Shown: in pieces, positions 1 to 6,914 of the stretch
Layout of the letters: each line of letters opens with the position of its first letter
Numbering within the stretch: position 1 is the first letter of the stretch
Assembly (NCBI GenBank): GCA_965371225.1
Contig: CBDUXP010000006.1
Coordinates: 1-64,000, forward strand
Source of the DNA: CBDUXP01 sp965371225 [NCBI: uncultured bacterium]
Lineage (GTDB): Bacteria > Abyssobacteria > SURF-5 > CBDUXP01
DNA length: 64,000 bases
Direction of reading: 5' to 3'
Notes under the pieces: generated by a model
The model's input: the letters and a program-made list of their open reading frames with translations, nothing else
Databases searched by the model: none
What the model was told of the DNA's origin: nothing
Program-made: the position numbers and the translations under genes

Positions 1-878
1 CGTATGACACGGTGGAAACGCCCTTCGGCACCCGGGAGCGGGCGTTGGGGGGGTCGGCCACCTACTTCTCCGCGGCGGCGCGCTACTTCGCGCCGGTCAA
101 TCTGGTCGCCACGGTGGGGGAGGACTTCGCCGAGGCGGATATCGCGTTCCTCCAGGATCGAGGCGTGGATACTACTGGGCTCGAACGGGTTGCAGGAGAT
201 ACCTTCACGTGGCACGGGAAGTACGGTTTCGACCTCAACGAGCGGGAAACCCTAAGCGTCTGCCTCAACGTGTTCGAGGGATTTCATCCCATCCTGCCCG
301 CCAAGTATGCGGCCAGCCCATGGGTGTTCCTGGGCAACATCCATCCCGGCCTGCAGCATGAAGTGCTCGACCAGATTACGCAGCCGCGGTTCACGGCGTT
401 CGACACCATGGACCTGTGGATCAACTCAGAGAAACCCCTCGTCAAAAAGCTCCTCACGCGGGTGGACGCCATCATCCTGAACGACGCGGAGGCGCGCGCG
501 TTCGCCGAAGAGCCCAACCTGATCAAGGCGGCGCGGCGGATCCAGGAATGGGGCTGCGGGACGGTGCTGATCAAGAAAGGGGAGCACGGCTGCCTGGCTT
601 TCCTGGGGGAAACGTTTTTTGCGGCGCCGGCCTTCCCCCTGGAGAACATCTTCGATCCCACGGGCGCGGGGGACACCTTCGCCGGTGGGTTCATGGGGTA
701 CTTGGCCCGCTCGGGCAACCTGAACGAGTACACCATGCGCCGGGCGATCATCTATGGCAGCGTGATGGCCTCTTTCACCTGCGAAGCCTTCAGCGTGGAC
801 CGCATCGCCGACCTCACCGAGGAAGCCATCGTCGAGCGCTACAACCAGTTTCGGGCCTTCAGCCAGTTCGACTGGTAG
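1..878 (+). CDS. PfkB-family carbohydrate/nucleoside kinase (5' end outside window)
   Basis: ATP-dependent phosphorylation of a sugar or nucleoside is the family role; the substrate cannot be told from sequence. The frame is already open at base 3 and about 291 residues are visible, so the true start lies upstream; the GTG at 12 is internal. An early GGSATYFS segment matches the N-terminal substrate-binding part of ribokinase/PfkB proteins, and FDPTGAGDTFAGGF (about 650-690) is the C-terminal PfkB signature with the catalytic Asp of GAGD. The gene ends in ...FDW-stop. Only 73 bases separate the stop from tRNA-Gly, and the tRNA promoter lies in that gap. Family assignment is firm; the specific substrate is unknown. 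Confidence 0.9.
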   Translation, partial: YDTVETPFGTRERALGGSATYFSAAARYFAPVNLVATVGEDFAEADIAFLQDRGVDTTGLERVAGDTFTWHGKYGFDLNERETLSVCLNVFEGFHPILPAKYAASPWVFLGNIHPGLQHEVLDQITQPRFTAFDTMDLWINSEKPLVKKLLTRVDAIILNDAEARAFAEEPNLIKAARRIQEWGCGTVLIKKGEHGCLAFLGETFFAAPAFPLENIFDPTGAGDTFAGGFMGYLARSGNLNEYTMRRAIIYGSVMASFTCEAFSVDRIADLTEEAIVERYNQFRAFSQFDW

Positions 879-910
879 GCCCCGCGCCCGGGCCGCCCGC
901 GCGCCCCGCA

Positions 911-939
911 TTGAGCCGTCCGCGGCCCCTGGCTATACT
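911..939 (+). promoter_or_regulatory. Sigma-70-type promoter of tRNA-Gly
   Basis: TTGAGC (911-916) and a consensus TATACT (934-939) are separated by exactly 17 bases, ending 12 bases before the mature tRNA 5' end. Position and quality make it the obvious promoter of the tRNA gene. Confidence 0.75.
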
Positions 940-951
940 GGTGTCCCACGT

Positions 952-1027
952 GCGGGAGTAACTCAGTTGGTAGAGTGTCAGCTTCCCAAGCTGAAAGTCG
1001 CGGGTTCGAATCCCGTTTCCCGCTCCA
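952..1027 (+). tRNA. tRNA-Gly (anticodon CCC)
   Basis: A 76-base cloverleaf can be drawn. The acceptor stem is GCGGGAG with TTCCCGC, the D arm contains AGTTGGTAGA, the anticodon stem TCAGC/GCTGA encloses the loop TTCCCAA, and the T loop is GGTTCGAATCC. The anticodon is CCC, reading GGG glycine codons. CCA is encoded at 1025-1027. A strong promoter lies immediately upstream. Confidence 0.93.
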
Positions 1028-1079
1028 CGCCGCCCTCGGCCCAAAAGGGCGCAGCGTCCCGGACGGAAGGGAAGACCGA

Positions 1080-1312
1080 ATGCCAATTTACAACTACGCC
1101 TGCAGCGCGTGCGACCATGCCTTCGAGACCCGCCTGGAGCGCGCGAGGACCCTGTGCCGCCGTGCCCGAGCTGCGGTGCCCGGCGGGCCAAGAAGCTCCT
1201 CTCCACGTTCGCCGTGCGCAGCAGCGGTCCCAGCTACCAAGCGGCCGACCTGCCGCCATGCCAGGGCGGGAGCGCGCCCGGTTGCGGCCTGGGCGCCTGC
1301 GGCCTGAATTAG
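1080..1312 (+). pseudogene. FmdB-family zinc ribbon protein, frameshifted
   Basis: The gene starts MPIYNYACSACDHAFE in one frame, the classic FmdB/CxxC_CxxC_SSSS N-terminus with the first zinc CxxC. It should continue with PCPSCGARRAKKLLS, the second CxxC plus the KL(L/F)S segment, but that part lies one frame away and runs to the TAG at 1310-1312 with a Cys/Gly-rich tail. The break falls near 1140-1150, at gcgcgaggaccc, where one extra base would restore a 77-residue protein of normal length. There is no X-XXY-YYZ slippery heptamer, so programmed frameshifting is unlikely. It is either a recent pseudogene or a single-base sequencing/assembly deletion. FmdB proteins are small putative regulatory zinc ribbons of unclear function. 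Confidence 0.75.
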
Positions 1313-1611
1313 CGCGGGCGACCCACCTCGGCTTCGGGCGCGCTGGAAGCGGTCGTCCGGGCACGATTCTAACATAACATATATTATCGGACATTCCGGG
1401 TCGGGTTCCGGGCCCGGGATGCCCCCAAGCGCCTATTAGAGCGGTTTCCACTCTCGTCCCCCCTCGACCGCCCCTGGCGCCTCCCCTGCGACAAAGGCGG
1501 TATGATGACATACTTATTCTTCGGGGTTTGGGGGCTGGCTCACGCGATTGTCAGGCCGCTCAGGGGGCCGATCGAATTGGTCCCCGGGGCCCCCAGTTGG
1601 AGGAGTGACCG
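1313..1611. other. Intergenic region with a short AT-rich patch
   Basis: There is no convincing gene in these 299 bases. A conspicuous AT-rich stretch at about 1366-1389 (taacataacatatattat) stands out from GC-rich flanks and could hold a promoter for the radical SAM gene, but no good -35 box is spaced to it. A Shine-Dalgarno GGAGGA sits just before the start at 1612. Confidence 0.4.
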
Positions 1612-3270
1612 ATGCGTGTCCGGATGGTGTGCCTGGAAGATGGGATTACGTCCTGCGGCTTTCGCCGGATGGCGGCCCATGGCGCTGACCTGAACGCGGA
1701 CACCCTGTCGTACTACGTCTCCACGAATGCCTGGCGCGGGCTGAGCAGTGTCATCCGAGGCACTGCCGGGGGCCGGGGCATGCTGGACACCGATCAGGTG
1801 GACGAGATCGCGCAGTCCCTGGCCGATGCGGACCTGGTGGGCTTCTCCAGCATGACCGGGTATTCCGAACTCACGAAGGCGATCATCCAGCGGCTGCGGG
1901 AGCTGACCCGAAACCCCTATCTCATCTGGGGCGGCATCCACCCCATCATCCACCCCGAGGACGCCATCGCCGCGGACGTGGACGCCGTTTGCACGGGCGA
2001 GGGCGAGTTCGCGTTCCAGGAGTTCTTCGACGCGTTCGCCAATGGCCGGGACTTCACCACCGTGAAGAATTTCTGGTTCAAGGACGGCGACACGATCACG
2101 CGCAACGGGTTCCTCCCGCTCATGACCGCGGAAGAGATGGAAAGCTTGCCCTTCCCGCAATACGGAGACCAGGAACGGGAGCGCATTTACCTGGCCGGCC
2201 GGGGGTTCGTCCCGTTGACGATCGGGGATTACCTGGCGACGAACGGCCTGGGCTACCACACGGTGTGGTCCATCGGCTGTCCGTTCCGGTGCACCTACTG
2301 CGGTAACACGAAATTCATCGACAACGACAAGGCCTACCGCAAGATCCGGCATCCGAGCGCGCGCCACATGGTGAACGAGATCAAGGCCGTCACCGCCACG
2401 TTCCCATCCATCAGCACCATCGTGTTCGAAGACGACAGTTTCCTGGCGATCTCCTACCGCGACCTCGAAGAATTCTCCGAGTTGTGGCGCGCTGAGGTGG
2501 ACCTCCCCTTCGCCATCGCGGGGGTGATTCCCAACTACGTGCGGCGCGACAAGTTCGAGGTGCTCACGTGGGCGGGTATGAACCGGATTCGCATGGGCAT
2601 TCAGAGCGGCAGCCAGCGCATCCTGGACTTTTACGAGCGGCCGACGCCACTGGACCGAATCGAGAGCGCCGGCGAGGTCTGCGCTTCATTCGCGCCGCAG
2701 TACCAGATTCCGCCGGCCTACGACATCATCATGGACAACCCGATCGAGACGCGCCAGGACGTGGTAGACACCCTGGAGCTAGTGTACCGACTGGCGCGCC
2801 CGTTCGTGCTGCTGATCTATTCCCTCAAGGTCATTCCGAACACCGAACTCGAAAAGCAGATGCGCGAGCGGGGCGTGGAGGGCATGGAAGGCATCTCCGC
2901 CAGCTTCTGGATGCTGCCCCCGCGCTGGGCCAACATCATGCTCTACCTGCTCGTGCTGTGGCGCCCGCCCCGGTGGCTGTTCGACCTGCTGCTGAAGCGC
3001 GTCGAGGCCAGCCGGACCCCCCAGAAAATGTACCCCCTCACTGCGATGGTGCTGCGCACGCTGTACCTGGCCAAGCGGGTGTTCAATCACGTGCGGCGCA
3101 TGGACTTCTCGATCATTCCCGGCTGGAGCGGGTACGTTCTCTGGCGCCTGGGGATCACGTCGTTCTGGTGGAAGTACCTGACGCCGCGGCCGCCACGGCC
3201 CCCGTCCCGGCCGGTCGAGGACCGGCGGCTTCCGCCCAGGCGTCCCGAGCCCCAGCCGAACGTCGCCTGA
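1612..3270 (+). CDS. B12-binding-domain radical SAM protein
   Basis: A 552-residue class-B-type architecture. Residues about 1-200 form a Rossmann-like cobalamin-binding region containing the WGGIHP and GEGE motifs usual in this family. The radical SAM core carries C223-x3-C227-x2-C230 (CPFRCTYC) for the 4Fe-4S cluster. Downstream segments RIRMGIQSGS and DIIMDNP fit the SAM barrel. The C-terminal part has unusual tryptophan-rich hydrophobic stretches (about 435-460 and 500-525), then a Pro/Arg-rich tail. Related enzymes act on lipids, hopanoids, cofactors or antibiotics, so no substrate is inferred. Start chosen for the GGAGGAG ribosome site 6-13 bases upstream. No close operon partner is seen. 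Confidence 0.88.
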   Translation: MRVRMVCLEDGITSCGFRRMAAHGADLNADTLSYYVSTNAWRGLSSVIRGTAGGRGMLDTDQVDEIAQSLADADLVGFSSMTGYSELTKAIIQRLRELTRNPYLIWGGIHPIIHPEDAIAADVDAVCTGEGEFAFQEFFDAFANGRDFTTVKNFWFKDGDTITRNGFLPLMTAEEMESLPFPQYGDQERERIYLAGRGFVPLTIGDYLATNGLGYHTVWSIGCPFRCTYCGNTKFIDNDKAYRKIRHPSARHMVNEIKAVTATFPSISTIVFEDDSFLAISYRDLEEFSELWRAEVDLPFAIAGVIPNYVRRDKFEVLTWAGMNRIRMGIQSGSQRILDFYERPTPLDRIESAGEVCASFAPQYQIPPAYDIIMDNPIETRQDVVDTLELVYRLARPFVLLIYSLKVIPNTELEKQMRERGVEGMEGISASFWMLPPRWANIMLYLLVLWRPPRWLFDLLLKRVEASRTPQKMYPLTAMVLRTLYLAKRVFNHVRRMDFSIIPGWSGYVLWRLGITSFWWKYLTPRPPRPPSRPVEDRRLPPRRPEPQPNVA

Positions 3271-3425
3271 GCCCCGCTGGGCGCCGCACTGATCCCGGTC
3301 CAGCGCCTAGCCGCCCCAGTCTCCCCTCCCCCGCGCTGCACCTTGCTGCTTGACACCCTGTCCGGTGCTCCAGAGAATGAGCCGGCTCGGCGACCGGCCG
3401 AGGCGCTTGGGAAGGAGACGCACGC

Positions 3426-4424
3426 GTGCACGTAGGCATTGTCGGGGCCGGGAGGATCGGCCATCTCCACGCTGAGATACTCCACGGCCAGTCCGGGGTC
3501 ACCCGCGTCTCGGTCGCCGACGTCGAAACGGCGCGCGCGGAAGCGCTCGCAACGACGGTGCCCGGCGTCCATGTGATCGGCGACGTCTCCGCACTGATCG
3601 CCGACATCGACGCGCTCGTCATCACCGCCGCCACTTCCGCGCACGTAGAACTGATTCTGCAAGGCGTCGCCGCCGGGAAGCCGACGTTCTGTGAAAAGCC
3701 GATCTCGCTGGATCTGGCGAGCACGCGCCAGGTGGTCGAGCAGACCGCGGCGTCAGGCGTGCCGGTCCAGATCGGTTTTCAACGCCGCTTCGATGCCGGT
3801 TTCGTAGCGGCCCACCGACTCGTGCAGGCGGGCGACCTGGGCACGCTTTATATAGTGCGGCTCATTGGGCACGATCCCGCGCCACCGCATGAAGAGTACA
3901 TTCCCGTGTCCGGGGGGCTGTTCCGCGATTTCAGCGTGCACGACTTCGACGGGCTACGCTTCGTCACGGGGCAGGAAGTGGTGGAGGTCTACGCGGACGG
4001 CAGCGTCTGCGAGTTTCCCGTGTTCGAGAAGTACGCGGACATCGACACGGGCGCCGCGCTCCTGAAGCTCCAGTCGGGGGCGCTCGCGGTTCTCACCGCC
4101 ACCCGGCATAACGCCTACGGCTACGACATTCGTATGGAGGTGGTCGGCTCGCGGGACAGTGTCGCCGTGGGCTTGGACGAGCGCACGCCGCTGCGCTCGC
4201 TGGAATCCACGAACATCACCATGTGCAATCCCCCATGGCCGAACTTTCAGGAGCGGTTTCGCACGGCCTACGAAGCGGAGCTGGCCACGTTTCTTCAGGT
4301 CGCCAGGGGGGAAACCGCCAGCCCGTGCTCCGCCACCGATGCCATGGAAGCCCTGCGCATCGCGCTCGCGTGCGATCTGTCGCGCGCCGAGCGGCGCCCG
4401 GTGCGCCTCGAGGAAATCACCTAA
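3426..4424 (+). CDS. Gfo/Idh/MocA oxidoreductase, inositol 2-dehydrogenase-like
   Basis: NAD(P)-dependent dehydrogenase of 332 residues. The Rossmann motif GAGRIG is at residues 7-12, CEKP places the catalytic Lys at 91, and FRDFSVHDFD gives Asp168 and His172 with the four-residue spacing of the Lys/Asp/His triad described for inositol dehydrogenase (IolG). The QIGFQRRFD segment is also typical of that group. The likely reaction is oxidation of myo-inositol or a related polyol to the 2-keto form, but no other iol genes are nearby, so the substrate is inferred. The GTG start is preceded by GGGAAGGAGA. It converges with the membrane-anchored unknown at 4485-5138. Confidence 0.8.
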   Translation: MHVGIVGAGRIGHLHAEILHGQSGVTRVSVADVETARAEALATTVPGVHVIGDVSALIADIDALVITAATSAHVELILQGVAAGKPTFCEKPISLDLASTRQVVEQTAASGVPVQIGFQRRFDAGFVAAHRLVQAGDLGTLYIVRLIGHDPAPPHEEYIPVSGGLFRDFSVHDFDGLRFVTGQEVVEVYADGSVCEFPVFEKYADIDTGAALLKLQSGALAVLTATRHNAYGYDIRMEVVGSRDSVAVGLDERTPLRSLESTNITMCNPPWPNFQERFRTAYEAELATFLQVARGETASPCSATDAMEALRIALACDLSRAERRPVRLEEIT

Positions 4425-4484
4425 GAACAGGTCAGATTGCGGCATCTTTGCTCTGCTCGGCGTCGGAGGCGCAAGGGTAAATCT

Positions 4485-5138
4485 CTATGGCTTGCCGTGT
4501 CGTCGATTAAAGGTAATCTCGCCGATGAGCTTCGTATGTGACGCACTTGGTGGGTCCGCGAGTTCTGCTAAAACCACATATGCGGTGATCGACAGGCGTA
4601 CGGTCGATGCGTCCGCCGAAATGACCTCCACGCTTCCTCCATGTACCATAGCCCGCAACGCTCCCCCCATGTCCGCCACGCCGCGCGCTTCGTCGGGAAA
4701 GTGGTACAGAGTACCGGGTTCTCCAACAACCTCAGGCAGCTGGATGATCAACGCGATGCTGTATTCATCGTCGATAGCCCCGGGATGCGGGTCATAGCGC
4801 AATCGCGTACTGAACAGCGCGCCCTCCCCAACAACAGCACGCGGTGCATCGACCGCGGAAAATGGGCGCACGTCATTGCGCTTGATTTCGACGTGGTCGG
4901 CGCTAAGGATGGCATTGCGAATAAAGGTCGCGGGACGCACTAGCACCGGCGCAGGCGGCCCCATGAGGAGGAAGACGGACGGCTCGCTGGTCGGCTCGCG
5001 TCTGACCTCCATGTCGCGCAGGACCCGCTGCCAACGGGCCTCGCGCCTCCGCTCCCGTCGGTCGGCGCCGTACCAGATCACCAACCCGGCGACGGTCACG
5101 ACAGTCAGAAGTAGGATGAATCTACGCGGTAAGGTCAC
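4485..5138 (-). CDS. Membrane-anchored protein of unknown function
   Basis: I do not recognise this family. The 217-residue product starts MTLPRRFILLLTVVTVAG, a single hydrophobic segment (about 7-23) followed by a highly charged Arg-rich stretch (about 26-45). That suggests an N-terminal signal anchor with the rest in the periplasm. The remainder looks like a beta-rich soluble domain with no Cys pair or recognisable catalytic motif. Base composition is noticeably less GC-rich than its neighbours, which may indicate more recent acquisition. It lies convergent to the IolG-like gene and is separated from the crotonase by 135 bases with no shared overlap. Confidence 0.6.
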   Translation of the reverse strand: MTLPRRFILLLTVVTVAGLVIWYGADRRERRREARWQRVLRDMEVRREPTSEPSVFLLMGPPAPVLVRPATFIRNAILSADHVEIKRNDVRPFSAVDAPRAVVGEGALFSTRLRYDPHPGAIDDEYSIALIIQLPEVVGEPGTLYHFPDEARGVADMGGALRAMVHGGSVEVISADASTVRLSITAYVVLAELADPPSASHTKLIGEITFNRRHGKP

Positions 5139-5273
5139 GCTCTATCCTCAGCGGGTGACCAATAGCCACCCCGTGTGCTCTCCACATCGTCGCACTCCGC
5201 GACAAAGCTACCAGGCCCCTGTGAGCAGCGCCATCACTAATTGACCGACCGGAAGACTGCCCCCGTGTCTTGT

Positions 5274-6053
5274 CTATCTATTCTTCCACTCCGGTTCGCG
5301 TTTTTGCATGAAGGCCATGAGACCTTCCAGGGCGTCTTCGGTGCGCAGGACGACGCCCAGTTCATGGTTCAGGTATTCCAGCGCTTCGCGGTAGCTCATG
5401 TCCGCCGTTTTGTAGAACGCGTCGCGTCCCAGCTTGAGGAGCAGCGGACTCTTGGCCGTGAGTTTGGCGCACAGGGCGGCGACTGCGGCGTCCAGCTCAC
5501 CGGCGGGCACGCACTTGGTGATGAGCCCGCGCTGTTCGGCCTCGGCGGCGGAGATGCGGTCCCCCGTGAGAATGAACTCCATCCCTTTCTTCCGGCCCAT
5601 GTTCCGGAACAGGGCCGCCATGATCATCATGGGAAACAGGCCCACGTTGATTTCCGGCGTCCCGAACTGGGCCGTGTCCGCCGCGTAGACCATGTCGCAC
5701 GCCACGGCGAGCCCGCAGCCGCCGGCTAGCGCGTGGCCGTGCACCTTCGCGATGACGGGCTTCCCCCCCTCGGTTATGGCCAGGTTCAGCTCCACAAACT
5801 TCCTGCGGCCCAGGTGCCGATCGTATTCGGACGTGTCCCCCGACATCCCCTTCAAATCGCCGCCGGCGCAAAAGACTTTGCCCGCCCCGGCCAGCACGAT
5901 CACTCCGGCCGCGGCATCGTGTTGCGCTTCGCGGAAGGCGGCGATCAAGTCCCCCACGAGCTGCCCATTCAGCGCGTTCCGTTCGTCGGGGCGATTCATG
6001 GTAATCGTGGCGACCCGCTCGGCCACGCTGTAGAGCACAGTGTCGTACGGCAT
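5274..6053 (-). CDS. Enoyl-CoA hydratase/isomerase (crotonase) family protein
   Basis: Crotonase fold of 259 residues. The oxyanion-hole segments FCAGGDL (61-67) and GHALAGG (106-112) are present. Of the two classical hydratase glutamates, the one in the PEI segment is kept (Glu134), but the one in the GGGCELA segment is replaced by Gly114 (AGGCGLA). It may therefore not be a canonical hydratase; crotonase-fold isomerases, lyases and ligases show such changes. It is the last gene of a long minus-strand run and sits 8 bases after a free-standing biotin carrier, suggesting both serve acyl-CoA metabolism. Confidence 0.87.
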   Translation of the reverse strand: MPYDTVLYSVAERVATITMNRPDERNALNGQLVGDLIAAFREAQHDAAAGVIVLAGAGKVFCAGGDLKGMSGDTSEYDRHLGRRKFVELNLAITEGGKPVIAKVHGHALAGGCGLAVACDMVYAADTAQFGTPEINVGLFPMMIMAALFRNMGRKKGMEFILTGDRISAAEAEQRGLITKCVPAGELDAAVAALCAKLTAKSPLLLKLGRDAFYKTADMSYREALEYLNHELGVVLRTEDALEGLMAFMQKREPEWKNR

Positions 6054-6061
6054 CGCGTCCC

Positions 6062-6274
6062 TCAGTCGAGTGTGGCGACCACGTCGCCTTCCAGTACCGA
6101 ATCGCCGACCTTGCCGGAGATGCTGGCCACCATGCCGGCGACGGGCGCCTCGATCGGCATTTCCATTTTCATGGATTCCAGCACGAGGAGCGTCGCCCCC
6201 GCGTCCACCAGATCACCCACGGCGGCTTCGACACGCGTGATCAACCCGGTAATGTAGGACGTAACTTCGGTCAC
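6062..6274 (-). CDS. Stand-alone biotin carrier (biotin/lipoyl attachment) protein
   Basis: A 70-residue single domain with the biotinylation motif ESMKMEMP, Lys36 being the expected acceptor, and the hammerhead-fold symmetry TSYITG.../APVAGM.... Such small carriers deliver biotin to acyl-CoA or oxaloacetate carboxylases, but no carboxylase subunit is in this window. GTG start. It is followed after 8 bases by a crotonase and preceded by zapA, so it is probably co-transcribed with the phenylalanyl-tRNA synthetase/cell-division run. It is short but complete for a BCCP-like domain without the usual Pro/Ala linker. Confidence 0.85.
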   Translation of the reverse strand: MTEVTSYITGLITRVEAAVGDLVDAGATLLVLESMKMEMPIEAPVAGMVASISGKVGDSVLEGDVVATLD

Positions 6275-6319
6275 CTGCGCCTGGGGGGCCCGCGTTGGCG
6301 CCTGCGTGCCGCGCCGGCG

Positions 6320-6613
6320 TCAGTTGTCCGACCCGACGGCCTTATCCAACGCCGGTTCCAGCCGGTCCAGGATGGCCTTCAACCTGTCCTCCAGCTCATC
6401 CCGCTCGCTCCGGGCCCGGCCCAATTCCCCGGCGATGTGGAGGGCGGTCAGGATCGCGACCCGCAGGGTCTGCATGATGCCCGATTCGTCGGCCACACGG
6501 TGCATTTCCTGGTCCACCTGGGCCGCCAAATCCCGCAGCAGCGCCGGGTCGTCGGCCGTCCGCAAGTTGAATTGCGAGCCATAGATCGTGACGGAGACTT
6601 CCTGGCCGCTCAC
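6320..6613 (-). CDS. zapA: Cell division protein ZapA
   Basis: A 97-residue ZapA-like protein. The N-terminal VSVTIYGSQFNL matches the beta-strand head (vxIxGxxYxl) that binds FtsZ, followed by a long amphipathic helix rich in Glu/Arg/Leu for antiparallel coiled-coil tetramerisation. Its job is to cross-link FtsZ filaments in the Z-ring. The GTG start overlaps the stop of the upstream coiled-coil gene by 4 bases (GTGA), and placement just after pheT is a recurrent arrangement. I saw no 6S RNA-like sequence after it, although ssrS follows zapA in many proteobacteria. Confidence 0.87.
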   Translation of the reverse strand: MSGQEVSVTIYGSQFNLRTADDPALLRDLAAQVDQEMHRVADESGIMQTLRVAILTALHIAGELGRARSERDELEDRLKAILDRLEPALDKAVGSDN

Positions 6614-6894
6614 GTGTGGCCGCCCTTCTTCAGGCTGCGGACCCGCCGCAGCAGGGTCCGGGTTTCGCGGCGAATCTGGGAGCGCTCCTGTTTGAAGCGC
6701 GCGTGTTCGGTTTTGAGCCGCATGAAGCGGGCGCTGGTGGTCTCCATGGTCTCCACCCGCTCCAACCCATCCTGAAGCCCCTTGTTGAGCTTGGCATTCT
6801 CCGAGCGCAGGGATTTGTTTTCGCGGCGCAGTTTCTCCAGGTCCGCTAGCAAGCGGCCCACCTGCCGCTCGACTTTCTCGAAGCGCTCTTGCAT
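6610..6894 (-). CDS. Small coiled-coil protein upstream of zapA (ZapB-like)
   Basis: 94 residues, almost wholly predicted heptad-repeat helix: VERQVGRLLADLEKLRREN then NKSLRSENAKLNKG, with high Lys/Arg/Glu and no Cys or hydrophobic segment. Size, coiled coil and 4-base overlap with zapA suggest a divisome partner like ZapB, but coiled coils are low-information and homology is not proven. It follows pheT by 20 bases. Confidence 0.65.
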   Translation of the reverse strand: MQERFEKVERQVGRLLADLEKLRRENKSLRSENAKLNKGLQDGLERVETMETTSARFMRLKTEHARFKQERSQIRRETRTLLRRVRSLKKGGHT

Positions 6895-6914
6895 GCCGCT
6901 CCCCCCGCGCAGTG

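Noticed and set aside
1135-1160. Programmed -1 frameshift in the FmdB gene
   Set aside because: No slippery heptamer, no downstream pseudoknot evident, and FmdB proteins are not known to need recoding.
6275-6319. 6S RNA after zapA
   Set aside because: The gap is only 45 bases and shows no long bubble-stem structure.
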